A DNA stretch of 64,000 bases from JAXMAZ01 sp046350115 (GCA_046350115.1 JAXMAZ010000007.1:62001-126000), one strand, 5' to 3'. Positions 31,307-40,395 are shown, numbered from the stretch's first letter. Translations and numbers: made by a program. The notes: generated by a model from the sequence alone, not told the origin.

Positions 31307-31385
31307 GTCCTCAAGTCGTCAGGTCTTCAAGTCATCAGGTCCGGTGTCCCGACCTGATGACTTGAAGACCTGACGACTTGAGGAC
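31307..31385. repeat. perfect 35-bp-arm palindrome after rpoC (TCAAGTC family)
   Basis: Arms 31307-31341 and 31351-31385 are exact reverse complements with a 9-nt loop. They share 32 of 35 positions with the palindrome at 6238; each of the three differences occurs, complemented, in both arms. Confidence 0.95.
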
Positions 31386-31399
31386 GGGATTTTTGCGAT

Positions 31400-31425
31400 C
31401 CCCCTGGAAGGCCGGGGGGCTTTTT
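31400..31425 (+). terminator. intrinsic terminator after rpoC
   Basis: CCCCCTGG (31400-31407) pairs with CCGGGGGG (31412-31419, one G-T pair) around AAGG, followed by CTTTTTG. It should end the rpoBC transcript before the rpsL-rpsG-fusA genes. Confidence 0.8.
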
Positions 31426-31475
31426 GCTTGAATAACGCTTCTCGTTTGGGTAGACCGCCGCAGAAAGGGCCGGGA

Positions 31476-31850
<375 letters not shown>

Positions 31851-31853
31851 CCG

Positions 31854-32330
31854 ATGGCCACCAAGAAGCGGACCGCCAGCTACGACAAGCTCGCCCCGGA
31901 CGTGCGGCACGGGTCGCTGCTGGCCAGCAAGTTCATCAACTGCCTGATGCGGGACGGCAAGAAGGCGACCGCCACCCGCGTCTTCTACGACGCCCTGGAC
32001 CAGATCAAGAAGCGGATCCCGGACGCCGACCCGATCCAGGTCTTCACCGCCGCCGTCGAGAACGTCAAGCCGACGCTCGAAGTCCGGTCCAAGCGGGTCG
32101 GCGGGGCCAACTACCAGGTGCCGATCCAGGTCCGCCCGCAGCGGCAGCAGTCGCTGGCCATCCGCTGGCTGATCGCGGCGATCCGCTCCAAGACCGGCCG
32201 GCCGACCTACCTGCGCCTGGCAGACGAGCTGATGGCCGCCTCCCGCCGGGAGGGCGAGGCGATGAGCAAGCGGGAGCAGACGATCAAGATGGCCGAGGCG
32301 AACAAGGCGTTCAGCCACTTCGCCTGGTAA
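31854..32330 (+). CDS. rpsG: 30S ribosomal protein S7
   Basis: Encodes 158 residues. It nucleates assembly of the 30S head and contacts the E-site. The family blocks YDKLAPDVRHGSLLASKFIN, CLMRDGKKATATRVFYDAL, VKPTLEVRSKRVGGANYQVP and SREGEAMSKREQTIKMAEAN-like C-terminus are clear. It overlaps no gene but begins 3 bp after the rpsL stop, so the two are cotranscribed. Confidence 0.96.
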   Translation: MATKKRTASYDKLAPDVRHGSLLASKFINCLMRDGKKATATRVFYDALDQIKKRIPDADPIQVFTAAVENVKPTLEVRSKRVGGANYQVPIQVRPQRQQSLAIRWLIAAIRSKTGRPTYLRLADELMAASRREGEAMSKREQTIKMAEANKAFSHFAW

Positions 32331-32331
32331 A

Positions 32332-32465
32332 CAGCCGTCAGCTATCAGCATTCAGCTATCAGCCAGCGGGCCGGAGCCTGCGGCTGGTAGCTGATATCAT
32401 TTACACGGCGCGTTCTTCCCACCGGCTGTTTGGCTGAAAGCTGACGGCTGATAGCTGAGAGCTAT
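32332..32465. repeat. palindromic array of CAGCTATCAGC units
   Basis: The left half repeats CAGC(C/T/A)(G/A/T)TCAGC units on the plus strand. The right half (from about 32429) repeats the complement GGCTGA(A/T)AGCTGA. A middle copy (GGCTGGTAGCTGATATC) adds a third element. It fills the spacer between rpsG and fusA and ends 4 bp before the fusA ATG. Confidence 0.85.
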
Positions 32466-32469
32466 TCCG

Positions 32470-34587
32470 ATGGCCAAGTCCCTCGCCGACGATCTGACCA
32501 AGGTTCGCAACCTCGGCGTCATCGCCCACATCGACGCCGGCAAGACGACCACCACCGAGCACCTGCTGTTCTACGCCGGCGAGAAGCGGAACCTCGGCGG
32601 CGTCGACGAGGGGACGACCGAGACCGACTACGACCCCGAAGAACAGCAGCGGGGCATCACCATCTACTCGGCGTGCATCCCGTTCCAGTGGCGGGGGCAC
32701 ACGGTCAACCTGATCGACACCCCGGGGCACGTGGACTTCACCGCCGAGGTGGAGCGGTCACTGCGGGTGCTGGACGGGGCGGTGGTGGTGTTCGACGGCC
32801 AGAAGGGGGTGGAGGCCCAGTCCGAAACCGTCTGGCGGCAGGCGAACAAGTACGGCGTGCCGCGGCTGGTGTTCGTCAACAAGATGGACGTGGTCGGGGC
32901 CAACTTCGCCCAGACCCTGGAGAGCGTCCACAGCCGGCTGACCCAGGACTTCGCCAGCATGGGCCGGCCGGTGCCGGTAGTCATCCCGATCGGGTACGGG
33001 TCGGAGAAGGACAGCCCGACCCCGTTCCGCGGGGTGATCGACCTGATCGAAGGGAAGGCGCTGTTCTTCGACGCCGGCGACCTCGGCAAGACGGTCCGCG
33101 AGGACGCCGTCCCGGCCGAGTGCGAGGCCGACTTCCGCAAGTACCGGGAGCAACTGTTCGACGTGCTCACCCAGCACGACGACAAAGACCTCATCACGTC
33201 CGCGGTGCTGGAAGGGAACGACCCGGACCCGGCCAAGGTCCGCCAGCTAATCCGCGAGCAGACGCTGGCCCGGACCATTTACCCGGTGCTGGCCGGCAGC
33301 GGTCGGGAGCACATCGGCATCCAGCCGCTGCTCGATGCGGTCACGTACTATCTGCCGAGTCCGCTCGACCGGCCGGCCGTCGCCGGGGTGAACCCGAAGA
33401 CGAAGAAGGAGGAGAAGCGGAAGCCGGACCCGAAGGAGCCGTTCTGCGGGCTGGTGTTCAAGGCCGCCTGGCACCCGAACGGGCACCGGTTCTTCGTCCG
33501 CGTGTACAGCGGGACGCTCCGACCGAACAGCCGGGCGCTCAACCCGGCCAACGACAAGAAGGAGAACGTCGCCAAGCTGTTCCACGTCCACGCCGACCCG
33601 AACCGCGGGCTAGAGGAGGTGGAGGCCGCCCCGGCCGGGGACATCGTCGCGGTCATCGGCCTGAAGGAGACGAAGACCGGCGACACCCTGTGCGAGACCC
33701 AGCACCCGATCATCCTGGAGGCGATCACGTTCGCCGAGGCGGTGGTCAGCCAGTCGATCGAGCCGGACAGCGGGGCCGACCGGGACAAGCTCGGGCTGGC
33801 CCTGGACATCCTCCAGCTCGAAGACCCGACGTTCAACGTGAAGGCGGACAAGGACACCGGCCAGACGCTCATGAGCGGGATGGGCACCCTGCACCTGGAG
33901 GTGAAGCGGCACCGGCTGGAGCGGGACTTCCGGCTCAAGGTGCGGGTGGGCAAGCCGCGGGTCAGCTACCGGGAGACGCTCCGCGGCATGAAGACCGTGG
34001 ACGCCGAGGTCCGCCGGGTGGGCGACCGGGACACGTTCGCCTGGCTGAAGGTGGAGTTCACCAACCACAAGTCGCTGGCCCCGGTGACGGTGGCCAACTT
34101 CGTCGGCACGGACGTGCTGCCGAACGCCTTCGGGGCGGCGGCCGAGCAGGCCCTCAAGGACGCCCTCCAGACCGGCGAGTTCGGCTACCCGATGATGAAC
34201 GTCCAGGGGAAGATCCTGGAGGCCAAGTTCGACCCGCAGCTCTCGACGGAGGACGCGTTCGTGCGGGCGGCGGTGGAGGCGTACCGGGACGCCACCCGGG
34301 ACAACATCGTGTTGCTCGAGCCGATCATGAAGGTGCGGGTGACGACCCCGGACGAGTTCCTCGGCAACGTGATCGGCGACCTGGGCAGCCGTGGCGGGCA
34401 GATCGACGAGACGGCGTCCCTGACCGGCGGGTTCTCGGAGGTGACGGCCCGGGTGCCGCTGGCCAAGCTGTTCGACTACGCCGACCGGGTGCGGAGCCTG
34501 AGCCAGGGGCGGGCGGCGAGCAGCATGGAGCCGCACAGCTACGAGCCGGCCCCGGACGAGGTGGTGCGGCAGATGCTCGGCGGGTGA
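32470..34587 (+). CDS. fusA: translation elongation factor G
   Basis: Encodes 705 residues. The GTPase domain has G1 AHIDAGKTTTTE, switch RGITIYSACIPFQW, G3 DTPGHVDFT and G4 NKMD. Domains II-V follow (AAPAGDIVAVIGLKETKTGD, GMGTLHLEV, EPIMKVRVTTPDEFLGNVIG, RGGQIDE). It translocates tRNA-mRNA after peptide transfer. Some features look like a derived EF-G class (an insert near 290-310 KTKKEEKRKPDPKEPF), and planctomycetes commonly carry several EF-G types. Its place after rpsG supports it being the housekeeping one. The start site may be influenced by the upstream palindrome. Confidence 0.92.
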   Translation: MAKSLADDLTKVRNLGVIAHIDAGKTTTTEHLLFYAGEKRNLGGVDEGTTETDYDPEEQQRGITIYSACIPFQWRGHTVNLIDTPGHVDFTAEVERSLRVLDGAVVVFDGQKGVEAQSETVWRQANKYGVPRLVFVNKMDVVGANFAQTLESVHSRLTQDFASMGRPVPVVIPIGYGSEKDSPTPFRGVIDLIEGKALFFDAGDLGKTVREDAVPAECEADFRKYREQLFDVLTQHDDKDLITSAVLEGNDPDPAKVRQLIREQTLARTIYPVLAGSGREHIGIQPLLDAVTYYLPSPLDRPAVAGVNPKTKKEEKRKPDPKEPFCGLVFKAAWHPNGHRFFVRVYSGTLRPNSRALNPANDKKENVAKLFHVHADPNRGLEEVEAAPAGDIVAVIGLKETKTGDTLCETQHPIILEAITFAEAVVSQSIEPDSGADRDKLGLALDILQLEDPTFNVKADKDTGQTLMSGMGTLHLEVKRHRLERDFRLKVRVGKPRVSYRETLRGMKTVDAEVRRVGDRDTFAWLKVEFTNHKSLAPVTVANFVGTDVLPNAFGAAAEQALKDALQTGEFGYPMMNVQGKILEAKFDPQLSTEDAFVRAAVEAYRDATRDNIVLLEPIMKVRVTTPDEFLGNVIGDLGSRGGQIDETASLTGGFSEVTARVPLAKLFDYADRVRSLSQGRAASSMEPHSYEPAPDEVVRQMLGG

Positions 34588-34597
34588 CCGGGTTGTT

Positions 34598-34885
34598 CGT
34601 AGGGTGCGTTGAGGAGGCTCGGCGATGAAACGCACCAGGACGGCAACCGTCCGAGAAGGGTGACGTGGGCCGGGGAGGGCGAGGCTCCTGCCGAGCCGGG
34701 GCGCGCCTGGCAGGACGCGGCAAGTCGTACCCGCGGCTGTCACCGGGCGCGAGCGGCGGCGGTTGCCGGTGGCAGGCGGCTCGGCAGGAGCCTCGCCCTC
34801 CCCTCGGGCGGTCGCGGGCTATGGCCAAGAGTCCGCTAGACGATGCTCAGTCGGTGCGTTTCGCAGAGCCTCAACGCACCCTACG
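34598..34885. repeat. outer GTAGGGTGCGTT inverted repeat, split by another palindrome
   Basis: The left arm at 34598-34637 (CGTAGGGTGCGTTGAGG.. ..AAACGCACC) and the right arm at 34851-34885 are inverted copies with small indels. They lie about 210 bp apart, unlike the 21-nt loop of the sister element at 26732. The right end CTACG supplies the stop codon (TAG, 34883-34881) of the methyltransferase on the minus strand. Confidence 0.85.
34672..34803. repeat. inner palindrome nested inside the GTAGGGTGCGTT element
   Basis: Arms 34672-34697 and 34778-34803 (GGGGAGGGCGAGGCTCCTGC..) are perfect 26-bp inverted copies. They belong to a different family from the outer arms, so one element has entered another. 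Confidence 0.85.
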
Positions 34886-35609
34886 CCGATCGCTCCGCCT
34901 CCAGAAGATACCCATACGCCCGCCGCCAACTCCACGGCCCCGCCAGCGGTTCATCCCCTTCGCCGACCGGTTCGCACCGCACTACCCGGAACCCCGCGCC
35001 GGTCAGCAACTGCACCGCTTCGCCGCGGGAGAAGTGGTGCAGCGTCAGCGGCGCCCCGGCGTAAGCCTGTGACATGGTGATGTCACCGGACCACAGCCCA
35101 GCCCAGCCGAGCCGGCGAAAGTACCGGTTGTGGACGTGCAGCACGAACCGCCCGCCCGGCTTCAGCACCCGGTACACCGCCGCCACCGCCGCCCGCCGGT
35201 TGCCCTCGCCGCGAACCATGCCCAGGGTGCTGAACAGGCAGGCGGCGTAGTCGAAGCTGGAGTCCCTCAGCCCGTCCAGGCCGACCAGGTTCGCCGGCAC
35301 CCACTCGACCGACACCCCGGCCGCGTCGGCGTTCACCTTTGCTTTCGCCAACATCTCCGGCGACAGGTCGACGCCGACGCACTCGTACCCCTTGCGGGCG
35401 AAGTGGACGCACAGCCGGCCGGTCCCACAACCCAGATCAACCAGCCGGCCCGGGGTCGGGAACGCCCGCTCGCAGAACGCCACGTCCCGCCGGGCGAGCG
35501 GGGACGCGGCCATCTGGGCGTCGTACCCGGCGACCATCTCGCCGTTGTGCAGGTAGTCCCACAGCCCGCGGTCGACGCCGGGCGGCAGTTGCCAGTCGGG
35601 GATCGCCAT
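34881..35609 (-). CDS. SAM-dependent methyltransferase, class I
   Basis: Encodes 242 residues. The SAM-binding motif is RLVDLGCGTGRLCVHFA (about 63-79), followed by GVDLSPEMLAKAK and later YRVLKPGGRFVLHVH, the usual post-motif order. The substrate cannot be read. No cofactor-gene neighbours are present. ATG 35609 gives the N-terminal helix MAIPDWQLPPGVDRGLWDYL. The stop TAG lies inside the right end of the outer palindrome at 34598, so the last residues were set by that element. It is divergent from the enolase-like gene (63 bp apart). Confidence 0.82.
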   Translation of the reverse strand: MAIPDWQLPPGVDRGLWDYLHNGEMVAGYDAQMAASPLARRDVAFCERAFPTPGRLVDLGCGTGRLCVHFARKGYECVGVDLSPEMLAKAKVNADAAGVSVEWVPANLVGLDGLRDSSFDYAACLFSTLGMVRGEGNRRAAVAAVYRVLKPGGRFVLHVHNRYFRRLGWAGLWSGDITMSQAYAGAPLTLHHFSRGEAVQLLTGAGFRVVRCEPVGEGDEPLAGPWSWRRAYGYLLEAERSA

Positions 35610-35671
35610 TCGCCGGTTGCCCTCAACACGTCCCACACGGATACTGTCGCCGAACGACCCGGAGCCGCACC

Positions 35672-37018
35672 ATGCCGCCGACCGACGTCCGCATCCGCGA
35701 CGTGAGCTATTCCTACGAAGATTACCGCTACCGGACCCCGATCAAGTTCGGCGGCGTCGCGCTGGACAAAGTCACGATCCTGAACGTCGAGTTGACCGCC
35801 GAGACCGGACCCGGAGCCGTCGCCCGCGGGTTCGGGTCGATGCCGCTGAGCAACGTGTGGGCGTTCCCGTCCCGGGTGCTGAAGTACGACGACACGCTGG
35901 CGGCCATGCGGGCGGTCACGAATCGGGTAGCCGGCGTATATCGGAGCTGCCCACTCGCCGGGCACCCGATCGACCTGACCCACGCCATCGAGCCCGACTT
36001 CCTGGCGAGGGCGGGCGAGGTCTCCCGCGGCCTCGCCGAGCCGGTGCCGAAGCTGGCGACGCTGGTCGTCGCGTCCGCGTTCGACGCCGCCCTGCACGAC
36101 GCCTTCGGCAAAGTCCACGGGCTGAACTGCTACCACACCTACGGCCCCGATTTCCTGCCCCACGATCTCGGCCACTACCTCGGGCCGGACTTCGCCGGCG
36201 AACGGCTCGACCGGTACGTCACCCGCGAACCGGTGCCGCGGCTGCCGCTGTACCACCTGGTCGGCGCCCTTGACCCGCTGGTCACCGCGGATGTCACATC
36301 CCCCGTCGGCGACGGGCTGCCGGAGACGCTCGGCGAGTGGATCGCCCGGGACGGCCTCACCCACCTCAAGATCAAGCTGAACGGCGACGACCTCGGCTGG
36401 GACGTCGACCGGGTCATGCGGGTGAACGCCGTGGCCGAGCCGGTCCAGCGACAACGCGGTGTCACTGAGTGGGTGTACTCGCTCGACTTCAACGAGCGGT
36501 GCCAGAACGTCGCCTACCTGCTGGAGTTCCTCCGCCGGCTGAAGGAACTGACGCCGGCCGGGTACGACCGGGTGCAGTACATCGAGCAGCCGACCGCCCG
36601 CGACCTGAAGGCCAACCCGGGGAACTTGATGCACGAGGCGGCCAAGCTCAAGCCGGTGGTGATCGACGAGTCGCTGATCGACCTGGAGAGCCTGCACCTG
36701 GCCCGCGACATGGGGTACACCGGGGTCGCGTTCAAGGCGTGCAAGGGGCAGACGCAGTCGTTGCTGCTCGCCGCGGCGGCGCAAAAGATGGGGCTGTTCC
36801 GGTGCGTGCAAGACCTGACGTGCCCGGGGGCGTCGCTGATCCACTCGGCGGGGTTGGCCGCCCACATCCCCGGGGTAGCGGCCATCGAGGCGAACAGCCG
36901 GCAGTACGTGCCGGCGGCGAACGCCGGGTGGGGCGAGCGGTTCCCGGGGGTGTTCACCGTCCGCGACGGGACGGTGAACACCGCCATCCTCACTGGCCCG
37001 GGGCTTGGGGCGGTGTAG
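35672..37018 (+). CDS. enolase-superfamily enzyme (mandelate racemase / muconate lactonising type)
   Basis: Encodes 448 residues. The C-terminal barrel contains LKIKLNG (KxK motif), YSLDFNE (first metal Asp), VQYIEQP (Glu), VVIDESLID (Asp) and FKACKGQTQS (Lys opposite). These are the metal ligands and acid/base residues of the MLE/dipeptide-epimerase subgroup. Substrate unknown; the opposite-face Lys pair suggests epimerisation or lactonisation (inference). It is about 60 residues longer than usual. The last 29 bp overlap the convergent TPR lipoprotein gene. Confidence 0.78.
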   Translation: MPPTDVRIRDVSYSYEDYRYRTPIKFGGVALDKVTILNVELTAETGPGAVARGFGSMPLSNVWAFPSRVLKYDDTLAAMRAVTNRVAGVYRSCPLAGHPIDLTHAIEPDFLARAGEVSRGLAEPVPKLATLVVASAFDAALHDAFGKVHGLNCYHTYGPDFLPHDLGHYLGPDFAGERLDRYVTREPVPRLPLYHLVGALDPLVTADVTSPVGDGLPETLGEWIARDGLTHLKIKLNGDDLGWDVDRVMRVNAVAEPVQRQRGVTEWVYSLDFNERCQNVAYLLEFLRRLKELTPAGYDRVQYIEQPTARDLKANPGNLMHEAAKLKPVVIDESLIDLESLHLARDMGYTGVAFKACKGQTQSLLLAAAAQKMGLFRCVQDLTCPGASLIHSAGLAAHIPGVAAIEANSRQYVPAANAGWGERFPGVFTVRDGTVNTAILTGPGLGAV

Positions 37019-37874
37019 CCGGCTGTTCGAACCCGGCCGTCCGGACCGCGTCCCCTTGCGGCGGGGTGTGGCCGGTGTCCAGTTCGGCCAGGAACTGCCG
37101 GGCCAACTGGTAGTCCGGCTCCCTCTGGGCGGCGGCGGCGATCTGCTGCCGGCCCATCTGCACCTCGCCGCGGTCGATCATCGCCCGGCCGATGAAGTAC
37201 CGGGCCTCGTGTTCCTTCATCACCCCGTTCAGCGTGCCGAACGCCACCTCCCACTGGCCGAGCATCGCCTGGCAGTAGCCGAGCGTCTTGCCGTAGGTGC
37301 GGTTCTCGGGGTCGAGGGACAGGGCCAGCTTGCACGCCTCGGCCGCCGCCGCCCAGTCGCCGAACCGGGCCTGGGTGCCGGCCAGCTTGTGGGCCAGTTC
37401 GTGGTCCTTCGGGTAGTGCTTGATGACGGTCTGGAGGGTGGCGACCGCCTTGTCCTTCTCCCCGGCGTGGGTGTACAGCCGGGCCAGCCCGAGCAGGGCC
37501 GGCTTGCTCTTCGGGTCGGCGGCCAGAGCCCGCTGATACCGCTGCCGGGCGGAGTCGAGGAACTGGTCCCGCTCGACCGCCGACCGCCCCTCCATGAACG
37601 CCGCCTCGACCTCGTTGTCCGCGAGGGCGACCTCGGTCTCCGCCTTGAGCGGCTGGCCGGGCTTGCGGGCCTCGCGGATGGGGACGGCGTCGGCCGGCGG
37701 CGGCTTCGGGGTGAACCCCGACTTCTGGCCGAACGCCGACTCGAACAGGGACGGCTTCTCGCCCTGGGCGACCGGCACCACCGGGTTGGGCGGCTGGACC
37801 GCGTTCCGGTTACACCCGGCCGCCCCGACCCCGCCGGCCATCAGGCCGACCCACGCCAATCGTTTCCACCGCAT
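36990..37874 (-). CDS. TPR lipoprotein of the Tad locus
   Basis: Encodes 294 residues. A lipoprotein signal ends in GAAGC at residue 21. Three or four tetratricopeptide repeats fill about 110-265 (ARQRYQRALAADPKSKPALL, LARLYTHAGEKDKAVATL, EACKLALSLDPENRTYGKTL). It matches the TadD role, an outer-membrane or periplasmic TPR protein required for Flp pilus assembly (inference from place and fold). It is the last gene of the minus-strand pilus cluster. Its 3' end overlaps the enolase-like gene by 29 bp. Confidence 0.82.
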   Translation of the reverse strand: MRWKRLAWVGLMAGGVGAAGCNRNAVQPPNPVVPVAQGEKPSLFESAFGQKSGFTPKPPPADAVPIREARKPGQPLKAETEVALADNEVEAAFMEGRSAVERDQFLDSARQRYQRALAADPKSKPALLGLARLYTHAGEKDKAVATLQTVIKHYPKDHELAHKLAGTQARFGDWAAAAEACKLALSLDPENRTYGKTLGYCQAMLGQWEVAFGTLNGVMKEHEARYFIGRAMIDRGEVQMGRQQIAAAAQREPDYQLARQFLAELDTGHTPPQGDAVRTAGFEQPATPPQAPGQ

Positions 37875-37916
37875 GGCCCACCCCCGGTCGGGGCGGGCCG
37901 GGGCTTCAGCCGGAGT

Positions 37917-39266
37917 TCACTGGAACTCGGCGATGAAGCTGGCCGACGCCTCGACGATCAGGTCGCGCGTGAGATGCACAGGTTGCCGTCTGTATCGGCA
38001 GATGGACTGGACGATTTCGAGCAAATCCCGACAATCGCTCGCCCGGGGCACCCGGCCGCGGGTGTAGTACCTCTCGTACAGGTAGTCCACCGCGTCCGCG
38101 TTGTAGCTCATCCCCAGCCGCTTGCAGTTGGACGCGAAGATCTTCTCGTACACGTCCCGGGCCGGGGCGTTGATCCCCACCTTGTGCCGGATCCGCCGCA
38201 GGAAGGCGTCGTCCACCAGCTCCTTCGGGTCCAGGTTGGTGCTGAAGATGATGAGCTGCTCGAACGGCACCTGGAACTTCTTCCCGCTGGCCACGGTCAG
38301 GAAGTCGTGCCGGTCCTCGAGCGGCAGGATCCACCGGTTGAGCAGCTCCTTGGGGGTACACAACTGGCGGCCGAAGTCGTCGATCAGGAACACCCCGCCG
38401 TTCGCCTTGAAGTGGATCGGCGCCTGGTAGAACTTGGACTCGACGTTGTACTTCAGGTCCAGCATGTCCAGGTTCAGCTCGCCTCCGGTGACGATCACCG
38501 GCCGGCGGATGCGGACCCACCGGGGGTCGGCCGCCCCGTCGCTGAGCAGCCGGCGGACGGTCACGTCCGTCTCGTCCCCGGTTTCCACCGGGGTGTCGTC
38601 GACCACGTGCAGGGACGGGTCGAACACGGTGACGATGTTGCCGTCCGCGCTGAACGCGTGCGGGACGTAGATGCTCCCGCCGGCGGTGTTCATGAACTCG
38701 CCGATCGACCGGGCCATGGCCGTCTTGCCGTTGCCCGGCGGGCCGTAGATGAACACGCTCCGGCCGCTGATGATGGCCGGGCCGATGTTGTTGAACATGT
38801 CCTCCTTGATGACCAGGTGGGAGAACGGGGCGCGGAGGGACTCCGGGTAGCAGGTCAGGCCGGTGACGGTCTGCCGGTAGCACTGCTCGACGTAGTCCTC
38901 CAGCGGGACCGGGGCCGGGCCGACGTAGGCGCACTGCTCCATGTACGCCTTCCCCCGGGTGCGGCCGAGGTCGGTCAGGCTGAACCGGTAGCTCACCTCC
39001 CCGACCAGGTCGCCGCCGTCCACCTGGATCAGCTTCTCGTCCTTGAGGAACTTGAGCGGCTCCCGGATCACCTTGAACGGCAGGCACAAGTACCGGGCCA
39101 GGTCGCGGCCGACCTGCGGGCCGCGGGCGTAGATGGTGCGGACGATCTGGTCGGCGACGAACGCGAACGGCAGCCCGGTCTCCTTCAGCGAGTCCGGGGT
39201 GAGCGGGGCTTCCGGGGCCGGGTTGGCGTCCCAGTCCACGAGCATCGGGCGGGATTTGGTGCCCAT
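37917..39266 (-). CDS. winged-helix AAA ATPase in the Tad locus
   Basis: Encodes 449 residues. An N-terminal winged-helix-like domain occupies about 40-110 (IVRTIYARGPQVGRDLARYL, then CLPFKVIREPLKFLKDEKLI). It is joined to an AAA module with Walker A GPPGNGKT (175-182), Walker B-like GGVFLIDDFGRQL and sensor IIFSTNLDP. It does not look like the secretion ATPase CpaF, which is encoded separately. A regulator or a chaperone-like assembly ATPase is possible (inference). It lies between the TPR lipoprotein and small exported protein genes and is probably cotranscribed with them. Confidence 0.8.
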   Translation of the reverse strand: MGTKSRPMLVDWDANPAPEAPLTPDSLKETGLPFAFVADQIVRTIYARGPQVGRDLARYLCLPFKVIREPLKFLKDEKLIQVDGGDLVGEVSYRFSLTDLGRTRGKAYMEQCAYVGPAPVPLEDYVEQCYRQTVTGLTCYPESLRAPFSHLVIKEDMFNNIGPAIISGRSVFIYGPPGNGKTAMARSIGEFMNTAGGSIYVPHAFSADGNIVTVFDPSLHVVDDTPVETGDETDVTVRRLLSDGAADPRWVRIRRPVIVTGGELNLDMLDLKYNVESKFYQAPIHFKANGGVFLIDDFGRQLCTPKELLNRWILPLEDRHDFLTVASGKKFQVPFEQLIIFSTNLDPKELVDDAFLRRIRHKVGINAPARDVYEKIFASNCKRLGMSYNADAVDYLYERYYTRGRVPRASDCRDLLEIVQSICRYRRQPVHLTRDLIVEASASFIAEFQ

Positions 39267-39314
39267 CGGCGAGTCCTCAGGTGCGGGCGGCGGGCGAAGT
39301 GTAGGTCACGCCGG

Positions 39315-39566
39315 TCACTTCCGCTGGCTGCTGCCCCGGGTGATGATCAGAAGGGCCACCGCCCCCAGCCCCAGGATGAGCAGGATGATCCCGTTCTGCT
39401 TGTGCATGTAGTTCACCCAGTAGCTGGCGAACTCCTGCCAGTAGCCGGTCTTGGCGAACAGCGGGCCGGGGTCGGCCGCCGCAGCGGGGCCGGCCCCGGC
39501 GAGCAGCCAGGCGACGACGAGGGGGAACACGGCGGATCGGGCGGACGGTCGCGGACGTTGCCACAC
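39315..39566 (-). CDS. small exported protein with C-terminal membrane helix
   Basis: Encodes 83 residues from a GTG start at 39566, chosen because GGAGGG lies 9 bp upstream. It has a signal peptide (about 10-30, FPLVVAWLLAGAGPAAA), a short mature segment (DPGPLFAKTGYWQEFASYWV) and a C-terminal transmembrane helix (NGIILLILGLGAVALLIITR). No family recognised. Placement in the Tad operon suggests an envelope role (inference). The next palindrome at 39606 is a terminator of the upstream gene. Confidence 0.65.
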   Translation of the reverse strand: MWQRPRPSARSAVFPLVVAWLLAGAGPAAAADPGPLFAKTGYWQEFASYWVNYMHKQNGIILLILGLGAVALLIITRGSSQRK

Positions 39567-39605
39567 GGGAGATACCCTCCGAAACTCCGTCAGGTGTGCG
39601 TTAAA

Positions 39606-39652
39606 GCCGGCGAGCCGGCCGACCGCGATGAAGCGGTCGGCCGGCTCGCCGG
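39606..39652 (-). terminator. 20-bp stem-loop terminator
   Basis: CCGGCGAGCCGGCCGACCGC (39607-39626) pairs perfectly with 39633-39652 around GATGAA. On the minus strand it is followed by CTTTAACG. It separates the OmpA-like lipoprotein from the three distal genes. Confidence 0.75.
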
Positions 39653-39681
39653 TCCGTGGCGTCGGTCGGTGGTCGGGGCGG

Positions 39682-40395
39682 TTACTGGCCGCCCGCCCCC
39701 GGGGCGCCGCCGGCCCCGCCGGCCCCGCCGCCACCGCCGCCGGCCCCGCCGCCCATCCCCCCGGGGACCGGGATGATGGTCATGTTCTGGCCGAGGCCGC
39801 TGGCGATGTTGCTGTTAATCATCCCGAACAGGCCCAGCCCGCTCTGGAACCGGCCCGGGTACCCGCGGACCGACGCCGACGGCCCCTGCACCCCGTAGGT
39901 CAGGTCCGGCAGGTCGACCACCTGGACGTCGAACGCCAGCCCGCGGCCGGCGGTCGTGGCGGCCAGGTACTTCTGGATCGCCTGGATCCGCTTGGCATCC
40001 AGCTCCTGCCGGTCGGCGGTGAGCTTCTCGACCGCGGCCGCGTTGTAGGCCAGGTCGCGGGCCGTCTGCAGGTAGATCACCCGGTCCGGGGCCGGCCGCT
40101 TGCGGGCCAGGTAGTCCAGCTTCTGCCGGCCGCCGGGCAGCAGGGTGTCGGACCCGGACTCGAAGAAGTACTCGAACACGGTGGCGTCGGCGATCGCCCC
40201 GTTCACGTGCTGGGCGGCCTGGGTGGCGATCACCGCCTGCCGGGCCTGATAGCTGTACCGCTCCGGCCAGCACGGGTCGACGTGGCTGGCGTACCGGTCC
40301 TGGGCGGACGGCCGCTCGGTGTGCGCACACCCGGCCGCCCCCAGCCCGCCGGCCGCGGCCACCACGACCGCCGCCGCCTTACACATCCGGTTCAT
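39682..40395 (-). CDS. OmpA-like lipoprotein of the Tad locus
   Basis: Encodes 237 residues. The lipobox is GAAGC at residues 20-24. The middle carries an OmpA/CpaD-like segment (FFESGSDTLLPGGRQKLDYL, then RKRPAPDRVIYLQTARDLAY), and a Gly-rich tail (about 205-237, GGMGGGAGGGGGGAGGAGG) closes it. CpaD/TadG-like proteins help anchor the secretin. AGGAGGAG 5 bp before ATG 40395 is an excellent ribosome-binding site. The Gly-rich tail may be flexible or surface-exposed (inference). Confidence 0.78.
   Translation of the reverse strand: MNRMCKAAAVVVAAAGGLGAAGCAHTERPSAQDRYASHVDPCWPERYSYQARQAVIATQAAQHVNGAIADATVFEYFFESGSDTLLPGGRQKLDYLARKRPAPDRVIYLQTARDLAYNAAAVEKLTADRQELDAKRIQAIQKYLAATTAGRGLAFDVQVVDLPDLTYGVQGPSASVRGYPGRFQSGLGLFGMINSNIASGLGQNMTIIPVPGGMGGGAGGGGGGAGGAGGAPGAGGQ

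Noticed and set aside
37917..39266. The AAA protein as the secretion motor (PilT/CpaF type)
   Set aside because: It lacks the Asp and His boxes of secretion ATPases. The true CpaF is at 42590.
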